Assembly (NCBI GenBank): GCA_964017235.1
Contig: OZ024936.1
Coordinates: 15,538,496 to 15,602,495 of the forward strand
Direction of reading: 5' to 3'
DNA length: 64,000 nucleotides
DNA from: Sabellastarte sp. h YS-2021
Lineage: Eukaryota; Annelida; Polychaeta; Sabellida; Sabellidae
Part shown: piece by piece, positions 1 to 12,800 of the stretch
Numbering within the stretch: the first letter of the stretch is position 1
Layout: each line of letters opens with the position of its first letter
Translations under genes and position numbers: made by a program
The notes under the pieces: model-generated
Told to the model about the DNA's origin: nothing
Databases searched by the model: none
What the model saw: the letters and a program-made list of their open reading frames with translations, nothing else

Positions 1-598
1 AGCCTTTATTAAAATGTGCTGGAGTTCCATTAAAATCTGGTAATGAAATATTCTTGTCAATAAGATCTTGAATTCCTTAAGCACTTGTATATATTGGCAA
101 AAATGGCCCTATATCACCAATAACCCAAAGATGTTAAAGCAAATGCCAATTCAGTGCTCCATTGTCCATCTATTTGTTTTCATTCATACGGTTCAACTCT
201 TCCAAATTTATTATTTCCCAATGACTTTGCTGGGAAATAACACTTCTCTTTATGTCCAAACATCCTTTAGACTGGGCCACTAGTTCATTTTAAGAAGAAG
301 GGGACTGGAATTGCCTATGGTGATCTTCACCTTATGCATTGGCATTGTAGTCTTGAATCAAGAACTTCAGTACTTTTGTAAATATGGTCAGTTACTTAAA
401 TTGCTTATACTTGTATATGCTTAAGTAATTGCTAAAGTAAGCAATCAGATTATTGAGCTCAATTATTGCCAAAGAAACCAAATAACATTTGATTTGGGAC
501 AGGGAAAAACGTATTTTCCAGCCTTGAAACTGGAAGACAAAACATCTTTGGACAGAAGAGGTATTTCCTGTACACTTTCCTTTGCATTGTTTCACTAC
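1..598. other. MCO-1 intron 7, partial, with a degraded protein-like relic on the minus strand
   Basis: On the minus strand, positions about 290 to 1 give a broken frame with recurring readable stretches (for example N-G-A-L-N-W-H-L-L and D-F-N-G-T-P-A-H-F-N-K-G) interrupted by stops. It has no MCO motif and no splice sites that would fit. I read it as an old transposon or pseudogene fragment of unknown family. Confidence 0.3.
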
Positions 599-845
599 CT
601 GTAGACAAAAGTTTCCTCTATGTTGATAGGACATTGAGTCACACTGGTGACACCGTCCATCCAGGGAGTCCCAATCTGGAAGAGTCCATGCCAGTGTATG
701 CCCGTCCCTTCTGATAGCATGTTGTTGTATATCACCACAGTAACATTCTGGTTTTCATATACCGTAATGGTGGGACCGGGGACCATTCCATTGACAGCCA
801 TCACAAACCTGTGATTTCCATCAGCAATGATCACTTGCGCTAGAT
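599..845 (-). CDS. MCO-1 exon 7 (247 nt): copper-binding part of cupredoxin domain 1
   Basis: Acceptor TTTTTTTCAG|ATCT and donor TACAG|GTAGTG (phase 2). It encodes V-I-I-A-D-G-N-H-R, M-A-V-N-G-M-V-P-G-P-T-I, then I-H-W-H-G-L-F-Q and D-G-V-T-S-V-T-Q-C-P-I. These are the most conserved N-terminal laccase motifs; the two His of HWHG coordinate the type 2 and type 3 coppers. Confidence 0.95.
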
Positions 846-3800
846 CTGAAAAAAATAAATGAACTTACTATATTACCGAACTTAAACTGACACAAATAAT
901 GAAGCAAGCAATGAATAACATCTGATGTCAGAGAAAATCACTGATATCAAAATAAAGGATATATCTATTTTGAGGTATTGTTAGTATTATAAGGACATTA
1001 TGGTTTTTATTTACAAGTAGTAGGTATCACCAAAAGCCTCCATAATTATATTAAGCACCAGTTATCAATAATGTTGCTATATTTAAAACTTTGTGCTTGT
1101 TCTTTTGTTAAAACATTGAAAATGAGATATTTTGTAAAATATAACTGTTTGGATTTATATGTAATTTTTTGTGAAAGTTAAAGTGATTACACACTTCAAG
1201 ACAGATTTTATGGCAAGTGTTACACAGGCTTTTCACCATGTTATTAACAAGTCAGCAAAATACCATACTTTGTTCATTTCAAGATCTCAAAAAGTGATGG
1301 GCATTTTCAACCAGTAAAACGCCCCGTAAGAGGTTAACTTTGGGTGCCCTTTCAGGTAAAGTCTATGTTAACATGTGCTTGTGTCAAATAAAATCTCTAA
1401 ATTTGTAATACAAGCAAAATATTCCTTAGAATGCACAACAAAATACCCTTTGATGTAAGTTTGGATATTAATGCTATAAGCATACCATCCAGTGTCGCAT
1501 TTTCCAGGGTGTTGTTACCAGTTATTTTCAGAAAACAGCCATCTTTGTAAATCACTGGAGTCCCTTTTCCAGCTAAATTAGAAACATTAAACCACATGAA
1601 ACAATTGCCAACACATGTACAAATCTATGTCTTTTACATGCCAGTAGATATATGAAATGCTGTGATTTAATATTAACATATTGATATCTTAGAATTATAT
1701 TATACATAACAAACAGAGCCGAAGTTTAGATCATTTTACATTATGAACCACAAGGTCCAGTCTGGTTGTGAGCAAATTGAAAAAATATGGACATATAAAT
1801 TGAGACCATCTTAATTTTGGTTCAATTAATATTTTTAAAGTAATACATGGTGAGCTCTTTGTGATGATACTGAAACTGACTGACATTGCTGTTGTCCAAA
1901 CAGAGATAGTCCAATTACCGGAAAGAGTCATCTGATATGGTATAGCACTTTACGCTAGTTAGAAAATGGAAGTTATGAAATGCCATCTAAACTCAGTGAC
2001 ACTACACTGGGTTCTGATGGTTTGACGGTTCCATTGGGTAGAGGCAAGTGGCAGTGAAACAGTACACCCTCATGGTGTTATTAGGTCGGGGAAGCAGAGA
2101 GGTTACCCGATTTGAGGCCACTAGGTGTGATAAGAGATTTTGTGATTGGTTGAGACTATATTAGTTTTAACATTATATCAAATAATCTGTGTCAACCTCC
2201 AGATCTGTCTTATTTAATTAAGCACTGGGCAACCGCCTTCCACCTAACACCTAACCGCCACACCTAACAAACGCATGGGGATGCACAGTTTCACAGTTCC
2301 GACTGAGTGTAACAAACCGTCTCAGGCTATCGCAACCTAGGAAAGTATTATTAGATTTAGACAACAGTTGAAGACCTACCTATTCAGGTTAGCCTAGCCT
2401 CCACCATAGTCTTTTTCCCCTATGGAATGGTAATATGGATATGGACTTCCTTCCGGAAATTGAACTATCCCTTCTTGGACATCAGTGCCTTAGAGGATGT
2501 TTTCATTATAAATTCACACTGCTACTACTAATCATACCACTTGGTTCAGATTAACTGTGCCGTATGTTAAAAAGGTTTGTACTTAAACTTTATGCAGTAG
2601 TCAATATGTAACCAGTGTAGTTTTATCAAGAACGGTTTCACATGACTGGAACTTTTTAGCCTGCACTCAATCTACAATAAGGTATTCTAAGACACACAGT
2701 GTTCTAGTTTGTAAACTGTAAATCAAAAATCTTTTACATAAAGTTTGTGTAATTTATTTTGGGATATCCTGCCTTATTTAAAAGCATTATGGGAGCAATA
2801 TCTCAATACCAGTAAACACTAAATAAATAAAATTTATACCAATACTAATGTGACCTACACCCCCCCCCCCCCCCCCCCGTGTACTTACTTTCATTGTCAT
2901 AAATCACCATGGTAGCCAGCTGGGTGAGGTTCCAGTGGAAAGTACAACTAGTAGCAGTAGGTGGACATTTGGCTCTCACTTCATTGTCCATGGTATGACT
3001 TGGTAAAGCTGTTGTAAAACACAAGCGTTTACACCACTAGCGGATCCAGGGGGGGTTCAGGGGGTTCGAACCCCCCCCTTGAAAAATAATGTAAAGGGGT
3101 TCAACCCAAAGTACAAAATTATTTCTTGAGAGTGGCGTTAAATTTACAGGAAATGCACTATATTTTTACCAAAAATTAATATTTTTCCCGGGGGGCATGC
3201 CCCCTGACCCCCTTAGTTATAATATGTCTGATGTGAACCCCCACCTTAGTCAATGTGAACCCCCACCTTACTCGATGTGAGCCCCCACCTTACTTAAAGG
3301 CTGGATCCGCCCCAGTTTACACTATGTTAACTATGTTATATAAATGTTTGGCAAAAACTCAAGTTGCAGTAGTGTTAACCATTATAACTACAATTGATGT
3401 TTTGGATAAGTTTGTGTCAAAGACAACTAGATTCCGACAGATTGAAATACAAAGAAAGTGTGTATTTTTCCATTTTCTGGTCCTTGGTTCAGAAGAAAAA
3501 GCTATAAATATGCCCATATTTGGTAAAAGAAATATGTGCCAATTAATTTTTAACATTTTTAGAAAGCTAATTTTCATTTTGAATCCAACATCATGCAATT
3601 GGGCATTTATGAATTCATTTGAGTGATCAGCATAAGTTTTTTTTTTCAATTACAGCTAACTTCTTTGTAATCAGTACGACTACCTTATATGGCATTGGTA
3701 CATCCTGGAAATGTACGAGTGATGACAAACAATTTGCTACAAATACATACTGTGTTCTGGATTGTGCTAAGTTTAAGTGTGTGTTAAGTTATGGTAAACC

Positions 3801-6800
3801 AAACAGTATATAACAGTGTCTTTTATAATTTTGCAACTTTTTTGAAAAAAGGTTAGACAAAGAGACTAAGTGAATGGAATCACCTACATGTTCGTGGTCG
3901 ATTATTCGTCCATTTTTCCGACCTTTAATTGACCCACAATTGACTTTTTTTACTCTACTGTTGATCAATATATCATGAAACACTTTCCGGGATGAAGCAT
4001 ATTTCAATCCGTTAAGAATAACGGTGTTTCCGACATTTAGAATATACCAAAAGCACGCACTTCCTGTAAACATGGTGATAGTTATAAAGAAACCCAAAAT
4101 TCGTGACAAATCCATTATTTTTTTTTCCAAAAGAAGCTGCCTAAACATATAAAAAATCATAAGGTACATAAAGAAGGGTAACATTTAATCAATTTATAGA
4201 AAATGTCAGTGACTGACCGTGATTGTACCATGACACCAACAATCGTCTTTTCATCTACCCACCACAGAAAGTTAGTGCCAGATGTATTGCCTTAGTCAGT
4301 TCAACATCTACTGAACCATCAGGAAGAAGCCCAAAGCTTACCAGTGTGTAAAGGCCTATCCCCCATAGCCTTCCTGTCACCCTGCGTCCTCTCTGGTATG
4401 ACCTGGCTATGTTATTGGACTTGTGATAATTCACATTATGTTCAGCTGCGCCTTAGAGTCTGTCAACTGATATATTGATTAAGTGCTACAAAAGTCACAT
4501 TATATCAGACTAGTCTGCGGCCGATTTCTTAAACATTTTGGACAATTTCTAATGGCATTGTTTGAGGACTACGTAGGGTTAAGAATGGGCTAGGAAAACA
4601 TATATTTAAATGGTACAGATATATTTTTGATTGCACTGTGTAGAGGCAAAATTGATATCTAGCAATGTTTCATTAAACTTACTTGGTGGTCGCAATGAAC
4701 AAGGATCACATGTCACTTTTGGCTCTGTTGGAGGCTTCGGTTTATCTGCAAAATATTATTAATTCCTGTGAAAATACAGTTAATAATTATGGAAATAAGT
4801 TGATATTTCTAGCAAAAACAAATTCAATTTATTTTATGATATGGTTTAACGTCCCTTTCATCACTGTACAGATCATACTAGAGGTGGTAGTTCTATGGGC
4901 AGAGGAAACCAGTACATACAGTTGCTAAAGGTTATGTACTGTAAGCTACCAACAAATTGTAAGAACCTACCAGCTTACCCACTTGAGGTCAGGCCGGGAT
5001 TTGAACTCTTATCTCAGGGGTGGGAGGCGAGCGTGTTACCACTGTGCCCATGTGGGCCTGTATTAATATGTATGCGTTATACCAGATTAATTAGTGGTCA
5101 AAACAAGGCTGAATGCATTTTTCATGACAAGCAAGGAAGAAGATAACCCTATCAGCATTTTCCATCAGATGGAGATCCTTACTGGATTATTATGTAGGAA
5201 ACAGCCCAATCATGAGCTAGCTTTACTATTGGATCGTGATAAAAGAACAGGCAAACAAGATTCTTCTTAAATATTAGTTCTTTATTTCTGGTCATAGCAA
5301 TTAAAATCAAAGACTGAGTTTCATGGCCCTGTTAACAGCTAAGGTAATACTACAATAGATTCTCGATTTATAGTAAATCTAGCAATTAGCCAAGACCACA
5401 GAGTTCAGAGTTAGGGTGTTACTAGACAAGCTTGTCAGCCATTGGGCTATTGAAACCATTTCTCTCTACATGTTAAAACTGCCAGACAACAGCAAAATCA
5501 AAGAACAAAAACTGAAAATTAAATGTCAATTAGCCAAACTCAGTTCATTCCATGATTTATTTGATTTTTTTTTTTTTTGGGGGGGTGGGGGGGTGGGGGG
5601 GGGGATAATCACTTGCAAGAAAGTGTATATAGGTTATATCACGACAGCTAGTTTTAGGGGCAGAGGAAACTAGTACATCCTAGCTGGTCACTGTGAAGTG
5701 CCAGTAAGTAATTGTATCAACTATATCACATAGGGTCGGGTCCAGTGCTGTAACCACCAGACTCAGAGGTTGGATCCGAGTGTGTTAACATCATAACATA
5801 ATTCAGCTCCCAATTCACTTTGCGAACTGTGCTTATGTATATTGTATAATGCTTTCCAGGAACTGAAATGAAATAACAAAACTGAGGGTTTCACAAACCA
5901 TGTTCTTTACACTTAGCATCTTTCTTTTCACAAGGGTCAGAGCAGCCACATCCTGTGAAAATATAGAGCATAAGACCAAGTATTTAGCTTAGTCACTGTC
6001 ATTAGTAATAGACTTTACTAACTAAAGATGATGGTAAAGATAAAGATACTAAGGATACTAAAGATAAGATACTGAGACACTAAAGGTAACTAAGGTGATC
6101 TTATCTAAGGTCGATATGCCAATAAAGTAGTGTAAGAACCAACAAAACCACATGAACTTGAATTTTGAGGATTAAGTCCTTGAAGTTTTGAGAGCTGGGT
6201 CAAAGATATGGTCCTAACAGATTTTCGTCACCTCAAGGTCATTTTAAGAGCAAATAAAAAAGTGAATAATTATGATAGAAAGTCAAACATTTAAGACAAA
6301 CATACAAGAAAACACAAAGGATGAACAGGCCTATCTTTCCAAATTTAACTATACTGCCAAACGGAAGGGAGGGAAAATAATTTTTCCATGTCAAGTATAT
6401 TGGTGTTTTGATTGTTTAAAATGACTGATGAAAAGCAAGTTATAATTAATCTTAAATCAAATTAGGAGGAATTTATATGGTTTTATTCGTCGAATATGGT
6501 TTTATTAATGGAAGATCAGACGAAATGTTATTGCCAAGTGATTATATTTATATATACAAGATATATAGTATATATACACCATATATGAATTTACACAAGC
6601 TAATATATTGTGCTTTCTTTTTATGATTAATTGGTACATTGGTAAACCCTTATCGATAGAGAAATATATATTACTTTGTTTTGTATTTGTTGTTCGATAA
6701 TGATTGTACCCCGTTGTTCAATTATAATTTCATTAAAACCACTGTTACTTTATGTGGGTGTTCCACCACACGACTAAGGCTCCCGATTAAGGGTTTTTGA

Positions 6801-9800
6801 GGGTCGGTTTGAAATATTTGCTTAGTCCCAGACCTTCTGTAAGGGTCGGTTGTGGTCGGTTGGGGCCGTGTGAGAAATCAAACATGTTTGATATTTCACA
6901 CGACCCCAACCGATTATTTTTTCCCGCCATAAACAAAATGTCCAGTCCCAGGCGTCCTCAGGCCTCCTCAGATCAAATTTACACAGTCCTATGTGGTCCC
7001 AGGCCGCCTGCGACCCTTAGTCGCCGACCCTTAGTCCCAGACCCTCTATTCTTAGTCCCAGGCCTCCTGCGACCCTTAGTCCCATTGCAAAACAAAAATC
7101 GGCTATCTCGGTCTGGGGACGCCTGGGGACGCCTCAGGACACCTTGTGGGGTCGGGACTTAATCCTGGGTTAGTCGGCTCTTAGTCCCAGGAGGCCTGAG
7201 GCGTCCTGGGACCCAGTCGGTTTGTCTACGACAGGATCGTGGTTCAAACCGACCACAAAAATGGCTTAGTCGGTTCTTAGTCCCAGACCAGTTAGGGACT
7301 GTCTGGGGCCTCCTGGGGCGTCCTGAGGCCGATCTGTAGTTAATCCCAGACCTTCATACCGATTCTGTCTTCCACCCCATTGGTCAATTTTTTTTCCATT
7401 TTTTCCAAGACTACCCACGATTAAGGGTCGCCGACAGGATCGGGGCTTAATCCTTTGGTGGAACAAGGGCATTACAGTATTACTTTACAAAAGTGACATA
7501 TATGTCCAATGGGACTGGGTAAATTGTTTTATGTTCAATTGTAATACTGTATACCTGGCAATATTTGCATGTCACTATAATAAATAAAATATTCTATTCT
7601 ATACAATATACTAGTTTATTTACTACTACACTGATATTTGTTTTGTTACCTCTATCAAATCCCTTAAGATCAAAATTGAAATTCCTCCTAATCTCAAGGG
7701 CCTGTGCACCTTAGTTCCTCTTATTGTTCGGGGTTTCATTGGTTACTGACCCTGTCCAAAAGGAGTTGACTAAATGTAGCATCTTGATAATTAAGGAAAA
7801 CCTAAGTTCTGGCTAACTGAACAGCTGTTTCTGCTTAGACAAAACAACACAAAGTTTAGTCTATCTACACTCTGCTGAAAAAAAGACAGTTAAAATTTTA
7901 CACCGGATAAGTCACTTAATAAAACTACAAATGTACTTTGAATGTACTTGAAAGTAACTGAAAAGTACTTCGATATCTTAATCTAAGTACAAGTACTTTT
8001 AATATTCAGCTGCCAAGTACAAGTACTTGAAGTGAGTAATTAAGTACAAGTACTTGTACTCACCCCAGGCTTAGTCCATACATCTGGATATCTAGTTTCC
8101 AGTCATGCTTACTTGTTTCACCTTAGAATCTGCATTTTTGCAGAGATAATGCATAAGAAAAGTCAAGTACAATATCACAACCCTAAAACTTGTCTGTTTG
8201 TACTCCATTGAACAATATACGGATGAAAGAGATTTGTCTCCATTATTTTGTGCGTGAAGTTTTTATTAGGTCTTGGAAGCAAGGTTTAAATCTATCATAA
8301 TTCAATTGCTTTCATTCACCGAATTCCTGGCAACAATGTAAGTTACTGTAACATATGAAATTACAACTCATCGTAGAAAGATTAACTCGAATTGAATAAC
8401 ATACCTAAATAAATAATGTATCTATAAATAAATCAATGTATCTGTGTATTGTTCCCTCACAATTTAACAGTCATGAAAACTTGAAATGTACACATCATTA
8501 AGTTTGACAGTGAAAGTGTTTGAACTTTCCCATTTTCTTCCATTTCAGTATCTACAGGTAAATGATGTATCAGTCATTTACATCACGGATTGTCTCTTTT
8601 AAGTTCATCGCATATTCTATGGATGAGTATATAATAACCTTTCAAGGAAGGCAAGCATGTTTTTAAGTCATTCCATATTTAGGGCCACAAAAAAGATTTA
8701 TTTTCATTATCTAGAAATTGAGACTACAGAAGAAACGAATGAAGGGCTTTTCTGAAATCTTTTAAAATTCATTAGTTGATTGATTCATTACATTTGTTTC
8801 ATTATTTCTCTTCACTGAAACTATCTATCTATAACCAATCAATTGCTCAGGCTATTGATATAGTGACTGTTTTTGTTGAGTTGCTTCTAAATAAACCAAC
8901 GTATATACCACATTCGCAGAAATGTTCCATAAACAATTTAAACACATTTAAAGCCAATACTCAGAAACATGACAGTTGAATTAATTGAACATTATTTCCT
9001 TTTGTTTCAGTATAAATAGTTGCCTGCTGTGTACAATGGATATTGCATAATTTACACATGTGTATATTGTAATAAATGGCACCTATTTCATCTCTGAATG
9101 AGACAACAACTGTCCACAATACAATGATATGACATTTGCCTTCAGTAAATCGAAGCACTGTTTGTCAATTCACTTTCAGGAAATATCTCTGGATTTGAAT
9201 TTTCAACAAATGAATATTGAATTAATCACATGCGGCCATTAGATTTTGAATAAGAAGCCCAGGTCACAGGGGTTAGTCTTAAGTGATCATCCGACCTACC
9301 AGTATGCTACAGAGTTCACTCCAAGTTAAAGCCTAAGGCATAGTTAAGACATTTTTGGGGGGAAGGGGAGGGTGTCAGATCATACCCAAATAAACATTTT
9401 TAGAAAGATCCAATAACTATTGCTGTAGTTATCTCAACCACAAACCCAAATCGTTGAAAAACGGACTGTATGAACAATTATTGTATCAAAAGTCATTAGT
9501 GTTCATTATTTCTGGAGTAATTGCATACAGCTGACTAATAAACAGACAGACAAATGAAAACATCCACAAACATAAGCTCCTTGATGCAGGTAGTGACCTT
9601 ATAACAAAAGATTTTTACAATTTATTTCGTATCAAACTAGGCCCAGTGACTTTGATTCAAACCACTTGTCTGGCGAGTCTCATGCATCTAAAGATCATTT
9701 CTTTCTTTTCATGTATTATGTTTTTTTGTCACCGGTGCGGAGCTACATAATGACTACACTAGATTTCTCACTGGGGGTATCAGTATCTTACAAGCAATAT

Positions 9801-12800
9801 TCTATCTCCCTTCCCCTAAATCCTCTTTATTTATTTATTTATTTATTTGGGGTTTTACGTCGCTTTCAACACTGTACAGGTCATATCACGACGGGTAGTT
9901 GGAAGGGCAGAGGAAACCAGTACATAGAGTTCGCTAGGGTTGTGTACTGTAAACTGCTGACCAACGGCAAGCAACTACCAGCTTTCCCACATAAGGCCTT
10001 GACGGGGATCGAACCCCGGCTTCAGAGGTGGGAGGCTAGAGTGTTACCACTCTGCCACCGTGGCCCCGCCTAAATCCTCTTGTATGGGTTGATAAATGTT
10101 TTCTGTAAATAATGACCCCCCACAAGAGATCAAAGAAGGGGGAGTCGGAAATCGAGGGAGTCATTATGTCTTGTCAGACCAGACTTTCATGGAATCTGCC
10201 ATGAAAACCCTTCCAGTTCCAAGTTCTGATGTCAAGTGCCCAACTGATGGCTTTGCAGCTCACGCCTGTAGATCAAAACACTTTTTTGACTTTTTTATGT
10301 AGAAGCGTGAATCAGTTTATGGGTCTAATTTTGGTGAATTTTTGACTTTGAACCTCAATAACACAAAGAGTATTTCGAATATTATTAATGTTAATACCTC
10401 AAATAATAGGTGTGTTGTCCCTTTATTACTGTGCCAAATATTATACCTATAGTATTTATGGAAATATTAAAAATATTACCTTTTATGTCTCTAATTGATG
10501 AAAATCCTTGAATCAGTTCTTGGGTCTATTTTGACAAAAATGTTACACTTGACTGAACTGCACAGCTGTTTCATGTTCACCACATGTGGACTGTAACCCA
10601 TGGACAATGGTCAAATTGTGAGCCTATTTTATAGTTGTATAGTGGTGTGTTTAATGTATGATTACAAATGTAAACATAAAGTCATATGTGGGCTTCTTTT
10701 TACAATATTTTTATTTTCCTTTTCATCATTCTTAATCAAACTTAACAAGTGACAAAAAAGCATCAGAGATGCCTGTGGCCCAAAGCTTAGGGAAACAGCA
10801 TTGGACACCATTAGATATTGAACTTATAGTGTAAATTATACAAAGGTGCAGGACAAATAACACTTAACAGAAAGAAAATTTATGCAGAGTATCCAAAAAA
10901 CCATTCAATTGCAAGTTTATTTGTTTATTGTTTATTTGGGGTTTTACGTCGCTTTTAACACTGTACAGGTCATATCACAATGGGTAGTTGGAAGGGCAGA
11001 GGAAACCAGTACATAGAGTTCGCTAGGGTTGTGTACTGTAAACTGCCGACCAACAGCAAGCAACTACCAGCTTTCCCACTTGAGCCCGTGCAGGGATCGA
11101 ACCCCGGCCTCAGAGGTGGGAGGCGAGAGTGTTACCACTCTGCCACCGTGGCCCCTCATTCAATTGCAAGATTAAATTATTAGTTAGTAAACGTAAAGTT
11201 ATGAAGCTGTAAAATTGATTAAATAAAGTACGTCTCTCAATGGAAATAACACAATTGGGTAAAAGTACATATAACAAGAGCACTCAGAGAGTGCATACCT
11301 CTGCTAAAGAATGTAATAATAAGTAAATGGGAAAATCTGGACCATTTCTTTGTATCCAGATGATAATCTCTCAAAATTGAATGGGATCCAGGTTGGACCA
11401 GGACCAATCTTTTGGTTTTTTGGAAGATCCAGCCAGTAGTATTTGCATAATTTTGCTAAGAAACAAGTAAACAAAGAAACAAGAATATTTGGAGGGGAGA
11501 GCCGAGTGCAGACTTTGCAAACTTTTCGCCCAGGACATTAACTGAATGATCTCATTTTGCCCGTGCTCACATTAGGACCCATTGGTGCTAACGCAGACAA
11601 TTTTACTAAAAAATCACTCCAAAATCAAAGATTTTGACCCGATCATGCCCACATTTGATGCAGTTCTTGTTTGTAACAGTTCTGATGCTCCTTGAAAATT
11701 TCAAAAAACAATTTGTGTAGTAGTTTTTGAGTTATGCTGAAAATTAACAAACAAGCAAACAGACTGAGTAACATAGCAAACCGACAAATGATCATGAAAA
11801 TAATAACTCCTTAATGGATGAAACAATCAGTGGCAGGAATCCACATGTGTTTGTAATAAGAAAAATAAGCCTCAAACATGACTATAAAAAACATTCTGGC
11901 AGAGTCAAGGTCGAAAGTCAGACTAAGGTCACACCATGATATGGCAACTGTATAACCCCTAACTGATATTCCTACCAAGTTTCAACAATCAAAACCTTAG
12001 TGAGGTACTCTCCTGACAAAATATTTACCCTGTCTGCCTGCCTATCCAACTGCCTGCCTGTGCAGATGGACGCCATGGGTGAAAACAGTATTTTACATTT
12101 GAACCATGTAGAATCATAATTTCTACCACAGGGGTGACAACAAGTAACTACATATATAAATCTCTGAAGTAATCAGTCAAGTGTGACATTTTGTTTTGAA
12201 AATAGACCCACAATCTGATCGCAGGGTTTTCAGCACTGAGAGACAAAGAAAGTAATTTTTTGATATTTCTACAAATATTTGAGAAATGATATCTAGCACA
12301 ATGATAAAGGGATAACATCTGAGCTTTGGATATTAACATAAATATAATACTGGATGTGTTATTAAGGGTCAAATTCATAAATTCACCAAAATTAGACCCT
12401 ATAACTGATCATTAATTCCACCAAACCACACTTCACTTTCTAGAACTAGAAACATGCAGAGACACTACTTCACATTTGAAATTGGTAAAACAGGCTCATT
12501 ATTTGATTACTGACCACATACTATAGTACCATATATGGTACACATTGTTTACATTTTTGTTAAAATCGACCCAAAAACTGATTCAAGTGTTTTCATCAAT
12601 TAGAGACAGATAAACTAATATTTTTAATATTTGCATAAATGCTAGGGATATAATATTTGACACATTAATAAAGGGTAACACACCTATTATTTGAGGTATT
12701 AACATTAAAAATATTCGAAATACTCTTTGTGTTATTGAGGTTTAAAGTCAAAAATTCACCAAAATTAGACCCATAAACCGATTCACGCTTCTGTGTATGA

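Larger units (their letters stand above)
1573..2888. other. MCO-1 intron 5
   Basis: Holds a SINE-like relic (about 1979-2112), a LINE 3' relic (about 2190-2560) and the C19 tract (2860-2878). The rest is plain AT-rich sequence. Confidence 0.6.
10297..12800. mobile_element. 2.5-kb element with about 250-bp terminal inverted repeats
   Basis: Positions about 10,297-10,550 match the reverse complement of about 12,545-12,800 at roughly 90% identity by eye. Shared landmarks are 'gaagcgtgaatc', 'ttggtgaatttttgact', 'aataacacaaagagtatttcg' and 'tctctaattgatgaaaa'. A third, more diverged copy in the right-arm orientation lies at about 12,165-12,410. The interior holds a later SINE-A (10,916-11,156) and an old interspersed repeat (about 11,270-12,100). 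No transposase frame is present. Confidence 0.75.

Noticed and set aside
6797..7162. 121-codon plus-strand frame
   Set aside because: Arises from the GC-rich reiterated motif of the TIR element (P-R-P-S-V/R-P-L-V-P repeats), not from a protein family.
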